11,639 nt of DNA from an uncultured Eubacteriales bacterium (lineage in GTDB: Bacteria; Bacillota_A; Clostridia; Lachnospirales; Lachnospiraceae), in the NCBI GenBank assembly GCA_900321365.1, contig ONVT01000285.1, positions 1 to 11,639 on the forward strand, given 5' to 3'. Under the pieces are notes generated by a model. It was not told the DNA's origin and made no database searches. It was given only the letters and a program-made list of their open reading frames with translations. Of this stretch, positions 1-5,982 are shown piece by piece; within the stretch, counting starts at the first letter, position 1, and each line of letters opens with the position of its first letter. Both the position numbers and the translations under genes were made by a program.

Positions 1-75
1 CCTGAACAGCAGACTACGATAGTAGAAGGACGGTGGACCGGCTTTCGGACACGAGTTCGACTCTCGTCTACTCCA
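1..75 (+). ncRNA. ssrA: tmRNA (transfer-messenger RNA), 3' part only
   Basis: tmRNA rescues stalled ribosomes together with SmpB. Only the 3' end is in the window; the tag-coding part and 5' half lie to the left. Seen directly: a small hairpin CTAC/GTAG at 14-25, then a T-arm with stem ACGAG (51-55) and CTCGT (63-67) around the loop TTCGACT, then a 3' acceptor strand CTACTCC (68-74) and discriminator A75. CCA is not encoded, so it would be added after transcription. The stretch TTTCGGACACGAGTTCGACT resembles the 3' end of clostridial tmRNAs. A tRNA is unlikely because no anticodon arm, D arm or matching 5' acceptor strand precedes the T-arm. A strong terminator follows at once. Confidence 0.85.
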
Positions 76-80
76 TCTGC

Positions 81-116
81 GGGCGGTATCCGAACCAGAG
101 GATGCCGCCCCTTTTT
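81..116 (+). terminator. Rho-independent terminator of ssrA
   Basis: An 11-bp stem is formed by GGGCGGTATCC (81-91) and GGATGCCGCCC (100-110), with one T-G wobble and an 8-nt loop, followed by CTTTTT (111-116). It lies 5 nt after the predicted tmRNA 3' end, so the regulator downstream probably has its own promoter. Confidence 0.93.
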
Positions 117-141
117 ATTCACAGTACCTCGACCGCCAGTG

Positions 142-171
142 TGACGGAAACGAAGCGAAACCCTGACGGAA
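142..171 (+). promoter_or_regulatory. Direct repeat TGACGGAA x2, candidate response-regulator box
   Basis: The octamer TGACGGAA occurs at 142-149 and again at 164-171, exactly 22 bp (two helical turns) apart, 25-54 bp upstream of the response regulator start codon. At the 11-bp midpoint (153-160) a degenerate copy AAGCGAAA matches 4 of 8. OmpR/PhoB-family proteins bind direct repeats spaced in multiples of about 11 bp, so this could be an autoregulatory site. A TTCACA at 118-123 resembles a -35 box, but I see no convincing -10 at the right distance. Confidence 0.4.
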
Positions 172-195
172 TCGGAATAAAGAAGGAGATAATCT

Positions 196-888
196 ATGGA
201 TACACTGAAAATCCTTGTAGTAGATGATGAAGCAAGAATGAGAAAACTGGTGAAGGATTTCCTTGTCCGTAAGGATTACGGGGTTCTGGAGGCCGGTGAT
301 GGTGTTGAGGCTCTGGATATCTTCTTCTCGACACAGAACATCGCATTGATCATCCTCGATGTGATGATGCCGAAAATGGACGGCTGGGAAGTCTGCAGGG
401 AGATCCGGAAGGAATCAAAGGTTCCGATTATCATGCTGACGGCAAAGACGGATGAACGGGACGAACAGCTTGGATTCGACCTGGGTGTCGACGACTACAT
501 TTCCAAGCCTTTCAGCCCGAAGATCCTGGTTGCGAGGGTAGAGGCGATCCTGAGAAGGAGCGGTGCGGTCGGCGGCGAGAAGGTGCTTAAAGCAGGAGCA
601 GTCGAGATTGATAAGGAAGCTCATCAGGTCCGGATCGACGGAAAACTTGTGGAGCTTTCCTTTAAGGAGTTTGAGCTCCTGACTTATTTCGTGGAAAACG
701 AGGGCATAGCCCTGTCGCGTGAAAAGATCCTGAACAGTGTCTGGAATTATGACTACTTCGGAGATGCCAGGACGATCGATACCCATGTCAAAAAGCTCAG
801 AGCAAAGATGGGAGACTGCGGCAGCTATATCAAAACCATCTGGGGTATGGGATACAAGTTCCTGTCAACAGAAGAAGAGACGCAGTAA
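196..888 (+). CDS. OmpR/PhoB-family DNA-binding response regulator
   Basis: Cytoplasmic transcription factor of a two-component system, 230 residues, the usual family length. The receiver domain (about 4-120) has the acidic pair D10/D11, the phosphoacceptor D55 in LIILDVMMP, T82 in MLTAK and K104 in ISKPF, so all key residues are present. The winged-helix domain (about 130-225) shows LSFKEFELL, the recognition-helix region TIDTHVKKLRAK and the end motif TIWGMGYKF. The ATG start has AAGGAG (183-188) seven bases upstream. It follows the ssrA terminator, has a 22-bp-spaced repeat in front, and probably forms its own transcription unit or reads into the cyclase gene 87 bp downstream. No kinase is adjacent; the likely partner is the histidine kinase at 5983-7845. 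Family is clear; the target genes cannot be told. Confidence 0.95.
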   Translation: MDTLKILVVDDEARMRKLVKDFLVRKDYGVLEAGDGVEALDIFFSTQNIALIILDVMMPKMDGWEVCREIRKESKVPIIMLTAKTDERDEQLGFDLGVDDYISKPFSPKILVARVEAILRRSGAVGGEKVLKAGAVEIDKEAHQVRIDGKLVELSFKEFELLTYFVENEGIALSREKILNSVWNYDYFGDARTIDTHVKKLRAKMGDCGSYIKTIWGMGYKFLSTEEETQ

Positions 889-901
889 CAGGATAATCCT
901 G
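889..901. promoter_or_regulatory. 13-bp perfect palindrome directly after the regulator stop codon
   Basis: CAGGAT-A-ATCCTG begins at the base after the TAA stop of the response regulator. The arms are 6 bp with a single central base, too tight for an RNA hairpin loop at full pairing, so a DNA operator for a dimeric protein is the better guess. It lies about 75 bp upstream of the cyclase start. It could also be chance. Confidence 0.25.
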
Positions 902-943
902 AGCATAGTATGGCATCGCGAAAGACACCAGTGGGTCGGGCAT

Positions 944-960
944 CTGAAAAGTGTTTTCAG
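944..960 (+). promoter_or_regulatory. Perfect inverted repeat abutting the cyclase ribosome binding site
   Basis: CTGAAAA (944-950) and TTTTCAG (954-960) are perfectly complementary around GTG. The next base starts the Shine-Dalgarno sequence GGAGGAAG (961-968) of the cyclase gene. As RNA this would be a weak, A/U-rich hairpin at the ribosome entry site; as DNA it is a possible operator half-turn from the start. Function not known. Confidence 0.3.
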
Positions 961-975
961 GGAGGAAGAAAGAGA

Positions 976-3117
976 ATGAAGAGGCTTCGTCATTTTGCAG
1001 AACTGCTCTGCTTCCTGATTATAGCATCCGTTTTTATGATTTCTTCCGGCGTAAAAGCCGAAGAGAAAGCACAGGATAAAACTGTACGTGTCGGGTGGCA
1101 TGAAGTCCCTTACTTTATTACAGATCCGGACGGAAGGCGGTCCGGCTATTCCTATGAATATCAGTGTAAGGTCGCCGCTTACACCGGCTGGGACTATGAG
1201 TATGTAGAGGGTACCTGGAACGAGCTGCTTCAGATGCTCAAGGACGGTGAAATAGATCTGTTGAGCGACGTATCCTATATGGATGAGAGGGCAGACAGCA
1301 TGCTGTTCCCTTCCCTTCCAATGGGTACGGAAGCGTACTATATTTTTGTCGCACCGGACAATGAAGAGATTACGGCAGAGGATTATTCTTCCATGAACGG
1401 GAAGAAGGTCGGCGTGACGAAGAACAGCATTCAGGAAGCCCAGTTCCTTCAGTGGGAGCAGATGCACGGTGTTGAGGCTGAGCTGGTTGAGATGACCAGC
1501 ACGGATGAGGAGTCCCTGAAGAGTGTGATGCGCGGCGATCTGGATGCGTTTGTCACGATGGATGTCTATGGCGATCCGGAATCGGCTGTTCCCGTCTGCA
1601 AGATCGGATCTTCGGACTTCTATTTCGTCGTCAATAAAGACCGTCCGGATCTTCTCGTCACACTGGATGCGGCGATGAGCAGGATCCAGGATGAGAACAA
1701 GTATTATAACGAGCAGCTGCACGATAAATATCTGAGCAGTTCCAATACCGACCGGTATCTTTCAGGTGAAGAGCTGGACTGGCTCTCCGGTCATGGGACG
1801 ATCCGGGTGGGATATCAGGACAACTATCTGGCGTTCTGCGCGAGGAATCCGGAAACCGGGGAACTGACCGGCGCACTGAAGGACTTCCTGGACTACGCCT
1901 CCACCTGTCTGGAGAATACGACTCTGGATTTTGAAGCTACCGCTTATCCGACTGCCGCTGCGGCGATGGAGGCGTTGGAGAAAGGTGAGATCGACTGCGT
2001 ATTTCCCGCAAACCTCACGGACTATGACAGTGAGGCACTTCACGTTGTCATGTCGCCGGCCCTGATGCGTACGGAAATGGACGCGGTAGTGAGGGCGGCG
2101 GAGCAGAAGGAATTTATCCGTAAGGATCAGGTTACGGTTGCCGTCAATGAGGGCAACACCAATTATGACCTGTTTCTGGCAGAGCACTATCCTACCTGGA
2201 AAAGATCTTATTATGTGGATACCCCGGCAGGTCTGGAAGCTGTAGCTGCCGGCGACGCGGATTGTGTGATCATCAGCAACTACAGGTATAACAACATATC
2301 CAAACAATGCGAGAAACTGCATCTGGATCCGGTTTATACCGGTGTTGATATGGACTACTGTTTTGCCCTGCGCAAGGGGGATACGGATCTGTATTCTATT
2401 CTTTCGAGGGCGATCTGTGCGGTGCCTGATTCTGTTACGCACACGGCGCTGACTTATTATTCCACGGAGGATGTGAAGACCAGCTTTACTGATATGATCA
2501 AGGAAAACCTGTTTATCATTATGGCAGTGATCGCAGTGATCCTGCTGGTGATTCTGATCCTGCTGGTGCGCGATATCAGGGCAGAAAAGAAGGTGATTGA
2601 GGAGGAGCATCTGGTCAAAGACCTGAACAGGCGTGTATTTGTTGACGCCCTCACTTCCGTCAGGAACAAGGGCGCGTTTTCCAATTATGTTCAGGAACTT
2701 CAGGACAGGATAGACCGTAGAGAGTCAGTTGAGTTCGCGGTAGCTATATGTGACTGTGACAATCTCAAGACGGTAAATGACCGCTTTGGTCATGATAAGG
2801 GTGATATCTATATTAAGTCCGCAAGCAGGCTGATCTGCCGTGTGTTCCAGCACAGTCCTGTTTTCAGGATCGGTGGTGATGAATTCGCGGTTATCCTGCA
2901 GAATGAAGATTATCAAAACAGGGATGACCTGGTACAGCAGTTTGTACGGGAGAAAGGACAGCAGTGCGCTGCGGCGAAAAACCGATGGGAAGAACCAAGA
3001 GTTGCAATCGGAATAGCAGTTTACTCGCCGGACATGGACGGCTCTGTGACGGATACCATTCACCGCGCGGATAAGATCATGTATGAGAACAAGTGGGTGG
3101 AGAAAGGTACGCAGTAG
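976..3117 (+). CDS. Membrane diguanylate cyclase with two periplasmic solute-binding (SBP_bac_3-like) sensor domains
   Basis: Predicted to make cyclic di-GMP from two GTP in response to an external ligand. The chosen ATG follows GGAGGAAG by 7 nt; an upstream GTG/ATG extension (from 910) lacks such a site. The 713-residue order is: signal peptide or first membrane helix (about 6-28, ending GVKA), SBP3-like domain 1 (about 36-255, TVRVGWHEVPYF), SBP3-like domain 2 (about 272-500, TIRVGYQDNYLAF), one membrane helix (512-531), a short charged coil (533-550) and a GGDEF domain (about 553-708). The catalytic loop is intact, RIGGDEFAVI with GGDEF at 633-637, and the metal-binding aspartates D593/D595 are present. 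The RxxD inhibitory site is absent: its two key positions are F and S. Tandem Venus-flytrap domains recall BvgS/EvgS sensors. Ligand unknown; amino acids are only a family-based guess. Confidence 0.92.
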   Translation: MKRLRHFAELLCFLIIASVFMISSGVKAEEKAQDKTVRVGWHEVPYFITDPDGRRSGYSYEYQCKVAAYTGWDYEYVEGTWNELLQMLKDGEIDLLSDVSYMDERADSMLFPSLPMGTEAYYIFVAPDNEEITAEDYSSMNGKKVGVTKNSIQEAQFLQWEQMHGVEAELVEMTSTDEESLKSVMRGDLDAFVTMDVYGDPESAVPVCKIGSSDFYFVVNKDRPDLLVTLDAAMSRIQDENKYYNEQLHDKYLSSSNTDRYLSGEELDWLSGHGTIRVGYQDNYLAFCARNPETGELTGALKDFLDYASTCLENTTLDFEATAYPTAAAAMEALEKGEIDCVFPANLTDYDSEALHVVMSPALMRTEMDAVVRAAEQKEFIRKDQVTVAVNEGNTNYDLFLAEHYPTWKRSYYVDTPAGLEAVAAGDADCVIISNYRYNNISKQCEKLHLDPVYTGVDMDYCFALRKGDTDLYSILSRAICAVPDSVTHTALTYYSTEDVKTSFTDMIKENLFIIMAVIAVILLVILILLVRDIRAEKKVIEEEHLVKDLNRRVFVDALTSVRNKGAFSNYVQELQDRIDRRESVEFAVAICDCDNLKTVNDRFGHDKGDIYIKSASRLICRVFQHSPVFRIGGDEFAVILQNEDYQNRDDLVQQFVREKGQQCAAAKNRWEEPRVAIGIAVYSPDMDGSVTDTIHRADKIMYENKWVEKGTQ

Positions 3118-3407
3118 TGTATCATCAGGACATGAAGATTGAGTTTTTGAGGCTAAATCAGAAGTACAGACTGGATTTGGCCGATTATATTACGATGAAG
3201 GCAGTTGAACATGTAAAAAAGCTGGCTAAGGATCCTGTCAGGAATGAGGCTGAAATAAACAGGATTATTGACGCTGTATTGACGCCGGAGGAGCAGGGCC
3301 ATGTCAGCGTACTGTATGAGATTTACACAAAAGATCCCACTGATGATGAATCAGAAGCATTGCTGAAAAGACAGCAGTTCTATGTCGTTCAGAAGCCCAC
3401 AGAATAA
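3117..3407 (+). CDS. Small hypothetical protein coupled to the diguanylate cyclase
   Basis: I do not recognise this protein. It is soluble, charged, mostly helical in appearance, with no membrane segment, signal peptide or cysteine. Start choice: a GTG at 3117 shares its G with the last base of the cyclase TAG stop and has GGAGAAAGG (3099-3107) nine bases upstream, giving 96 residues. An ATG at 3132 would give 91 residues but has only a weak upstream site; a GTG at 3093 would give 104. The 1-nt overlap implies translational coupling with the cyclase, so the product may act with it, for instance as an accessory or regulatory subunit; that is inference. The frame is open until a TAA followed 50 nt later by a strong terminator, which supports a real gene at the end of a two-gene unit. 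Confidence 0.65.
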   Translation: MYHQDMKIEFLRLNQKYRLDLADYITMKAVEHVKKLAKDPVRNEAEINRIIDAVLTPEEQGHVSVLYEIYTKDPTDDESEALLKRQQFYVVQKPTE

Positions 3408-3447
3408 CAGACTGTCTGTCAGATCGGCAGCAGATTCCGCCTGCGAG

Positions 3448-3485
3448 TATAAAAAAGAGCCGCTTTCAGCGGCTCCTTTTATACT
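3448..3485. terminator. Bidirectional Rho-independent terminator between convergent genes
   Basis: GAGCCGCT (3457-3464) and AGCGGCTC (3468-3475) form an 8-bp stem with loop TTC. It is flanked by GTATAAAAAA on the left and CTTTTATAC on the right, so both strands give a GC stem followed by a U-rich tract. It ends the cyclase/small-protein unit on the plus strand and the pta unit on the minus strand, about 100 nt past the pta stop. Confidence 0.92.
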
Positions 3486-3518
3486 TATAGCAAAAGACAG
3501 AGTTCTTTTTCGTTTGCT

Positions 3519-3561
3519 GCGCCGGATTCGCGACACACAAGTCCTTCATGGCGCCGGATTC
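3519..3561. repeat. 11-bp direct repeat in the pta 3' untranslated region
   Basis: GCGCCGGATTC occurs at 3519-3529 and 3551-3561, a period of 32 bp, between the terminator and the pta stop codon (3573-3575). Only two copies are seen. It may be a remnant of a small duplication. Confidence 0.5.
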
Positions 3562-3572
3562 AGGCGGCATAC

Positions 3573-4691
3573 TCAAGAGATGTCCTGTGCGGCGGTGATA
3601 ATGCTCATCAGGTAGACCTCGTCGGCGGTGCAGCCCCGGGAGAGGTCGTTGATGGGAGCATTGAGCCCCTGAAGAATGGGGCCGATGGCCATGTAGCCGC
3701 CGAGGCGCTGGGCGATCTTGTAGCCAATATTGCCGGACTGGATTTCCGGGAAGATGAAGGTGTTGGCATAGCCTGCAACCTCGCTGCCGGGGAACTTGAG
3801 CTGGCCGACCTCCGGAACGACGGCGGCATCAAACTGCATCTCACCGTCACAGGCGAGCTCGGGATGGGTCTGTTTGACAATGTCGGTTGCTTCACGCATC
3901 AGCTCCGGTCCCGTGCCCTTCGCGGAGCCGTTGGTGGAGTAGGAAAGCATGGCGATCTTCGGCTCAATGCCGAAGAGCCTGGCGGTTTTTGCGGTCTCGA
4001 CAGCGACCTCCGCCACCTGCTCGGCGGCACTCAGAATGACGTTGCCCTGCTCGTCCAGTTTATCCTCGTAGGAGATGTTTATGGCACAGTCGCCCATTGC
4101 GAGCTTTTCATCGTCGCGGATGAGGATCATACAGGAGGAGACAAGGTTTGCGCCCTCCCGGGTCTTGACAAGCTGGAGAGCGGGGCGCACGGTGTCGGCG
4201 GTGGAATAGGTTGCGCCGCCGAGCAGGGCGTCGGCCAGACCTTCCTTGACCAGCATTGTGCCGAAGTAGTTAGGCTTGAGAAGCAGTTCACGGGCTTCCT
4301 CAGCAGTGGCCTTGCCCTTGCGCAGCTCCACAAAATCATCTACAAGCTTATCCATATCAGGATAAGAAGCGGGGTCGATGATCTCCAGGCCGTCGATGTC
4401 GAAACCGCCATCAGCAGCCGCAGCCGTGACCTCGTCCACATTGCCGATGAGCACGGGGGTGAGGAAACCGTCCTGCTTCAGACGTGAAGCGGCTTCAAGG
4501 ATGCGCTTGTCGGTGCCCTCCGTGAATACAAGCTTCCGGGGGTTGTCTTTGAGAAGCTCAACAAGACTGTCGAGAAACTCGGGAGCCTTGTTCTGTGCAG
4601 CGGTGCTTTCTTCCGCCCAGATCTGGCAGGACAGGGTTAGAATCATCAGAAGCGCCAGAATCAGGCCCATATATTTCTTCCATCTTTTCAT
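3573..4691 (-). CDS. pta: Phosphate acetyltransferase (phosphotransacetylase) with N-terminal signal peptide
   Basis: Pta interconverts acetyl-CoA plus phosphate and acetyl phosphate plus CoA, normally in the cytosol. From about residue 36 to 372 the protein looks like a complete PF01515 enzyme: LVFTEGTDKRILEA (54-67), GGATYSTADTVRPALQL (158-174), LSYSTNGSAKG (249-259), CDGEMQFDAAVVPEVG (281-296), FPGSEVAGYANTFIFPEI (300-317) and APINDLSRGCTADEV (345-359), which includes the conserved Ser-Arg pair. The oddity is the front: MKRWKK, a 20-residue hydrophobic run (7-26) ending IWA, then a polar linker. The ATG has GAGGAGG seven bases upstream, much better than an in-frame ATG six codons earlier, and no ATG, GTG or TTG occurs between the signal and the enzyme domain. 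The product may therefore be exported or membrane-anchored. No ackA lies next to it. Family certain; location inferred. Confidence 0.93.
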   Translation of the reverse strand: MKRWKKYMGLILALLMILTLSCQIWAEESTAAQNKAPEFLDSLVELLKDNPRKLVFTEGTDKRILEAASRLKQDGFLTPVLIGNVDEVTAAAADGGFDIDGLEIIDPASYPDMDKLVDDFVELRKGKATAEEARELLLKPNYFGTMLVKEGLADALLGGATYSTADTVRPALQLVKTREGANLVSSCMILIRDDEKLAMGDCAINISYEDKLDEQGNVILSAAEQVAEVAVETAKTARLFGIEPKIAMLSYSTNGSAKGTGPELMREATDIVKQTHPELACDGEMQFDAAVVPEVGQLKFPGSEVAGYANTFIFPEIQSGNIGYKIAQRLGGYMAIGPILQGLNAPINDLSRGCTADEVYLMSIITAAQDIS

Positions 4692-4735
4692 AATAATCCT
4701 CCTCGTCATAAAAGCTGGCCCAAAAAACTGTAAAC

Positions 4736-4765
4736 ACCTGTTTTCTGTCTCTTATCATAACAGGT
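4736..4765 (-). promoter_or_regulatory. Inverted repeat upstream of pta
   Basis: ACCTGTT (4736-4742) and AACAGGT (4759-4765) are perfect 7-bp arms separated by 16 bp, 45-74 bp upstream of the pta start codon. A centre-to-centre spacing of 23 bp (about two helical turns) would suit a dimeric regulator. A TATGAT on the minus strand inside the spacer resembles a -10 box, but its -35 partner is poor. Low certainty. Confidence 0.3.
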
Positions 4766-4913
4766 TTTCATCAAATCTTACAGACTCACTATGTAAGGTT
4801 TTTTCCGGGTACATTCGGATTACAGTTCAGAGGCTCGTCACCGGCCCGGGAGCCATCCCGCTGCACCATCGTAACGGAAAAACATGAAAACGGCAGGATC
4901 TTTCCGGCGTGGG

Positions 4914-4942
4914 TAGTCAGGACTCAAAAAAACATGTATAAC
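4914..4942 (+). promoter_or_regulatory. Possible sigma-A promoter for the membrane-protein gene
   Basis: TAGTCA (4914-4919, 4 of 6 to TTGACA), 17-bp spacer, TATAAC (4937-4942, 5 of 6 to TATAAT). Transcription would start near 4949, at the palindrome TGCATTATGCA (4951-4961), leaving a leader of about 95 nt. Spacing is ideal but the -35 is weak. Confidence 0.4.
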
Positions 4943-5044
4943 AGTATATATGCATTATGCAGGCGAAGAACTGTCCGTGTGGATGGAAACGCCTGACAGG
5001 AAAACTGATCAAAAAACGGAACAGGAAAGGCTGGAGGAGACAGT

Positions 5045-5893
5045 ATGAAATATTTAAAAAAACTGATGGACAGTTACAAATACAATAAAAGCAAAAAGGT
5101 GGCCGTGATCTTTATGATTCTGCATGTACTGGTTATCCTTACAGCGATCCGCTGCCTTCTGACACAGAACTATGAGAGTTTCGCGATCTGCATCCTTGTG
5201 CTGATTCTCTTCCTCGCGCCGGCTTTTCTGGAAGACAAGCTGCACATCAAGATCCCGCCGCTCTTCATGATTATCATTTTGCTCTTTATTTTTGCGGCTG
5301 AGATTCTTGGAGAGGTAAACCATTACTACACAAAGATCCCGGGGTGGGATACGATCCTGCACACCATGAACGGATTTCTCTGCGCGGCGATCGGTTTCTC
5401 ACTGGTCTATCTGTTGAACAGAGGCAGTAAGAACGTGAATCTGTCACCGTTTTACCTGACTCTCGTCGCCTTCTGCTTTTCCATGACGATCGGCGTTGTA
5501 TGGGAATTCTTCGAATTCGGGATGGATCAGCTTTTCTATGTGGACATGCAGAAGGATTTTACCGTGACAACATTTGGATCTGTATCGCTTGATCCTGAAC
5601 AGGACCAAAACGTCATTAAAGTGAAGGACATCACCGGAACAACGATTTCGACAGCATCCGGGGAGGTTTATACGGTAGAGGACGGATATCTGGATATCGG
5701 AATCATCGATTCCATGAAAGACCTGCTGGTCAACCTGGTCGGTGCGGTTGTGTTCTCGATTATCGGTTACGTCACGCTGAAGTCGTCAAAGGCAAACAAG
5801 GTGGCGGAGAGCTTCATGATCAAACCGACAGATCCGGAGGATGATACGGGGGAGCATGGCGAAGATGCTCCCGGGAATGGCGAAAAAACATAA
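5045..5893 (+). CDS. Six-helix membrane protein, DUF2238/YjdF-like
   Basis: Integral membrane protein of unknown function, 282 residues. The ATG follows GGAGGAGA closely, a strong site. Predicted membrane segments are about 19-38, 45-61, 72-90, 104-125, 134-157 and 226-246. Motifs that suggest the DUF2238/YjdF family are WDTILHTMNGF (101-111), VVWEFFEFGMD (151-161) and DSMKDLLVNLVGA (222-234); polar residues His106, Asn109, Glu154 and Asp226 sit in or by the membrane and may form a site. A 60-residue loop (about 160-225) lies between helices 5 and 6, and the tail (260-282) is very acidic. No terminator is seen in the 89 bp before the histidine kinase, so the two may be co-transcribed and this protein could be linked to the kinase signal; that is inference. 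Family assignment is from memory of motifs. Confidence 0.82.
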   Translation: MKYLKKLMDSYKYNKSKKVAVIFMILHVLVILTAIRCLLTQNYESFAICILVLILFLAPAFLEDKLHIKIPPLFMIIILLFIFAAEILGEVNHYYTKIPGWDTILHTMNGFLCAAIGFSLVYLLNRGSKNVNLSPFYLTLVAFCFSMTIGVVWEFFEFGMDQLFYVDMQKDFTVTTFGSVSLDPEQDQNVIKVKDITGTTISTASGEVYTVEDGYLDIGIIDSMKDLLVNLVGAVVFSIIGYVTLKSSKANKVAESFMIKPTDPEDDTGEHGEDAPGNGEKT

Positions 5894-5982
5894 GCGATTT
5901 TTGTACAGATTCTAAGCACAGGGTGCAGGATCCTTATACAGGCAGATGGCAGAATGGAGCAGATGAAGAGGATACAGCGTCA

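Larger units (their letters stand above)
4692..5044. other. Divergent intergenic region between pta and the membrane-protein gene
   Basis: A 353-bp stretch with no supported gene. Its left part should carry the pta promoter (minus strand) and its right part the promoter of the membrane-protein gene. It contains several short dyads (4736-4765, CTTACA/TGTAAG at 4777-4797, TGCATTATGCA at 4951-4961, CAGGCG/CGCCTG at 4960-4995) but no recognised riboswitch, RNA gene or terminator. An open plus-strand frame that runs in from inside pta to 4887 is antisense shadow. Confidence 0.6.

Noticed and set aside
20..76. tRNA gene at the left edge
   Set aside because: There is a T-arm but no anticodon arm, D arm or matching 5' acceptor strand; tmRNA explains it.
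910..975. Upstream extension of the cyclase frame (22 extra residues)
   Set aside because: It would bury the signal peptide behind a basic tail and has no good binding site, whereas the ATG at 976 has GGAGGAAG at ideal distance.
865..1722. Long minus-strand open frame inside the cyclase gene
   Set aside because: Antisense shadow of a clear gene, with no recognisable domain or binding site; the same holds for 1762-2610.
4620..4640. Lipoprotein signal in the Pta leader (LTLSC)
   Set aside because: The -3 position is Thr and not Leu/Val/Ile, so the lipobox is poor; cleavage after IWA or an uncleaved anchor fits better.
3864..4887. Two plus-strand open frames over pta and into the intergenic gap
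   Set aside because: They are antisense to a strongly conserved enzyme, and their translations resemble no family.
5923..5982. GTG start for the histidine kinase at 5923
   Set aside because: It has only a weak upstream site, while ATG 5983 has AAGAGGA at 10 nt. Not excluded, since the extra 20 residues change no domain.
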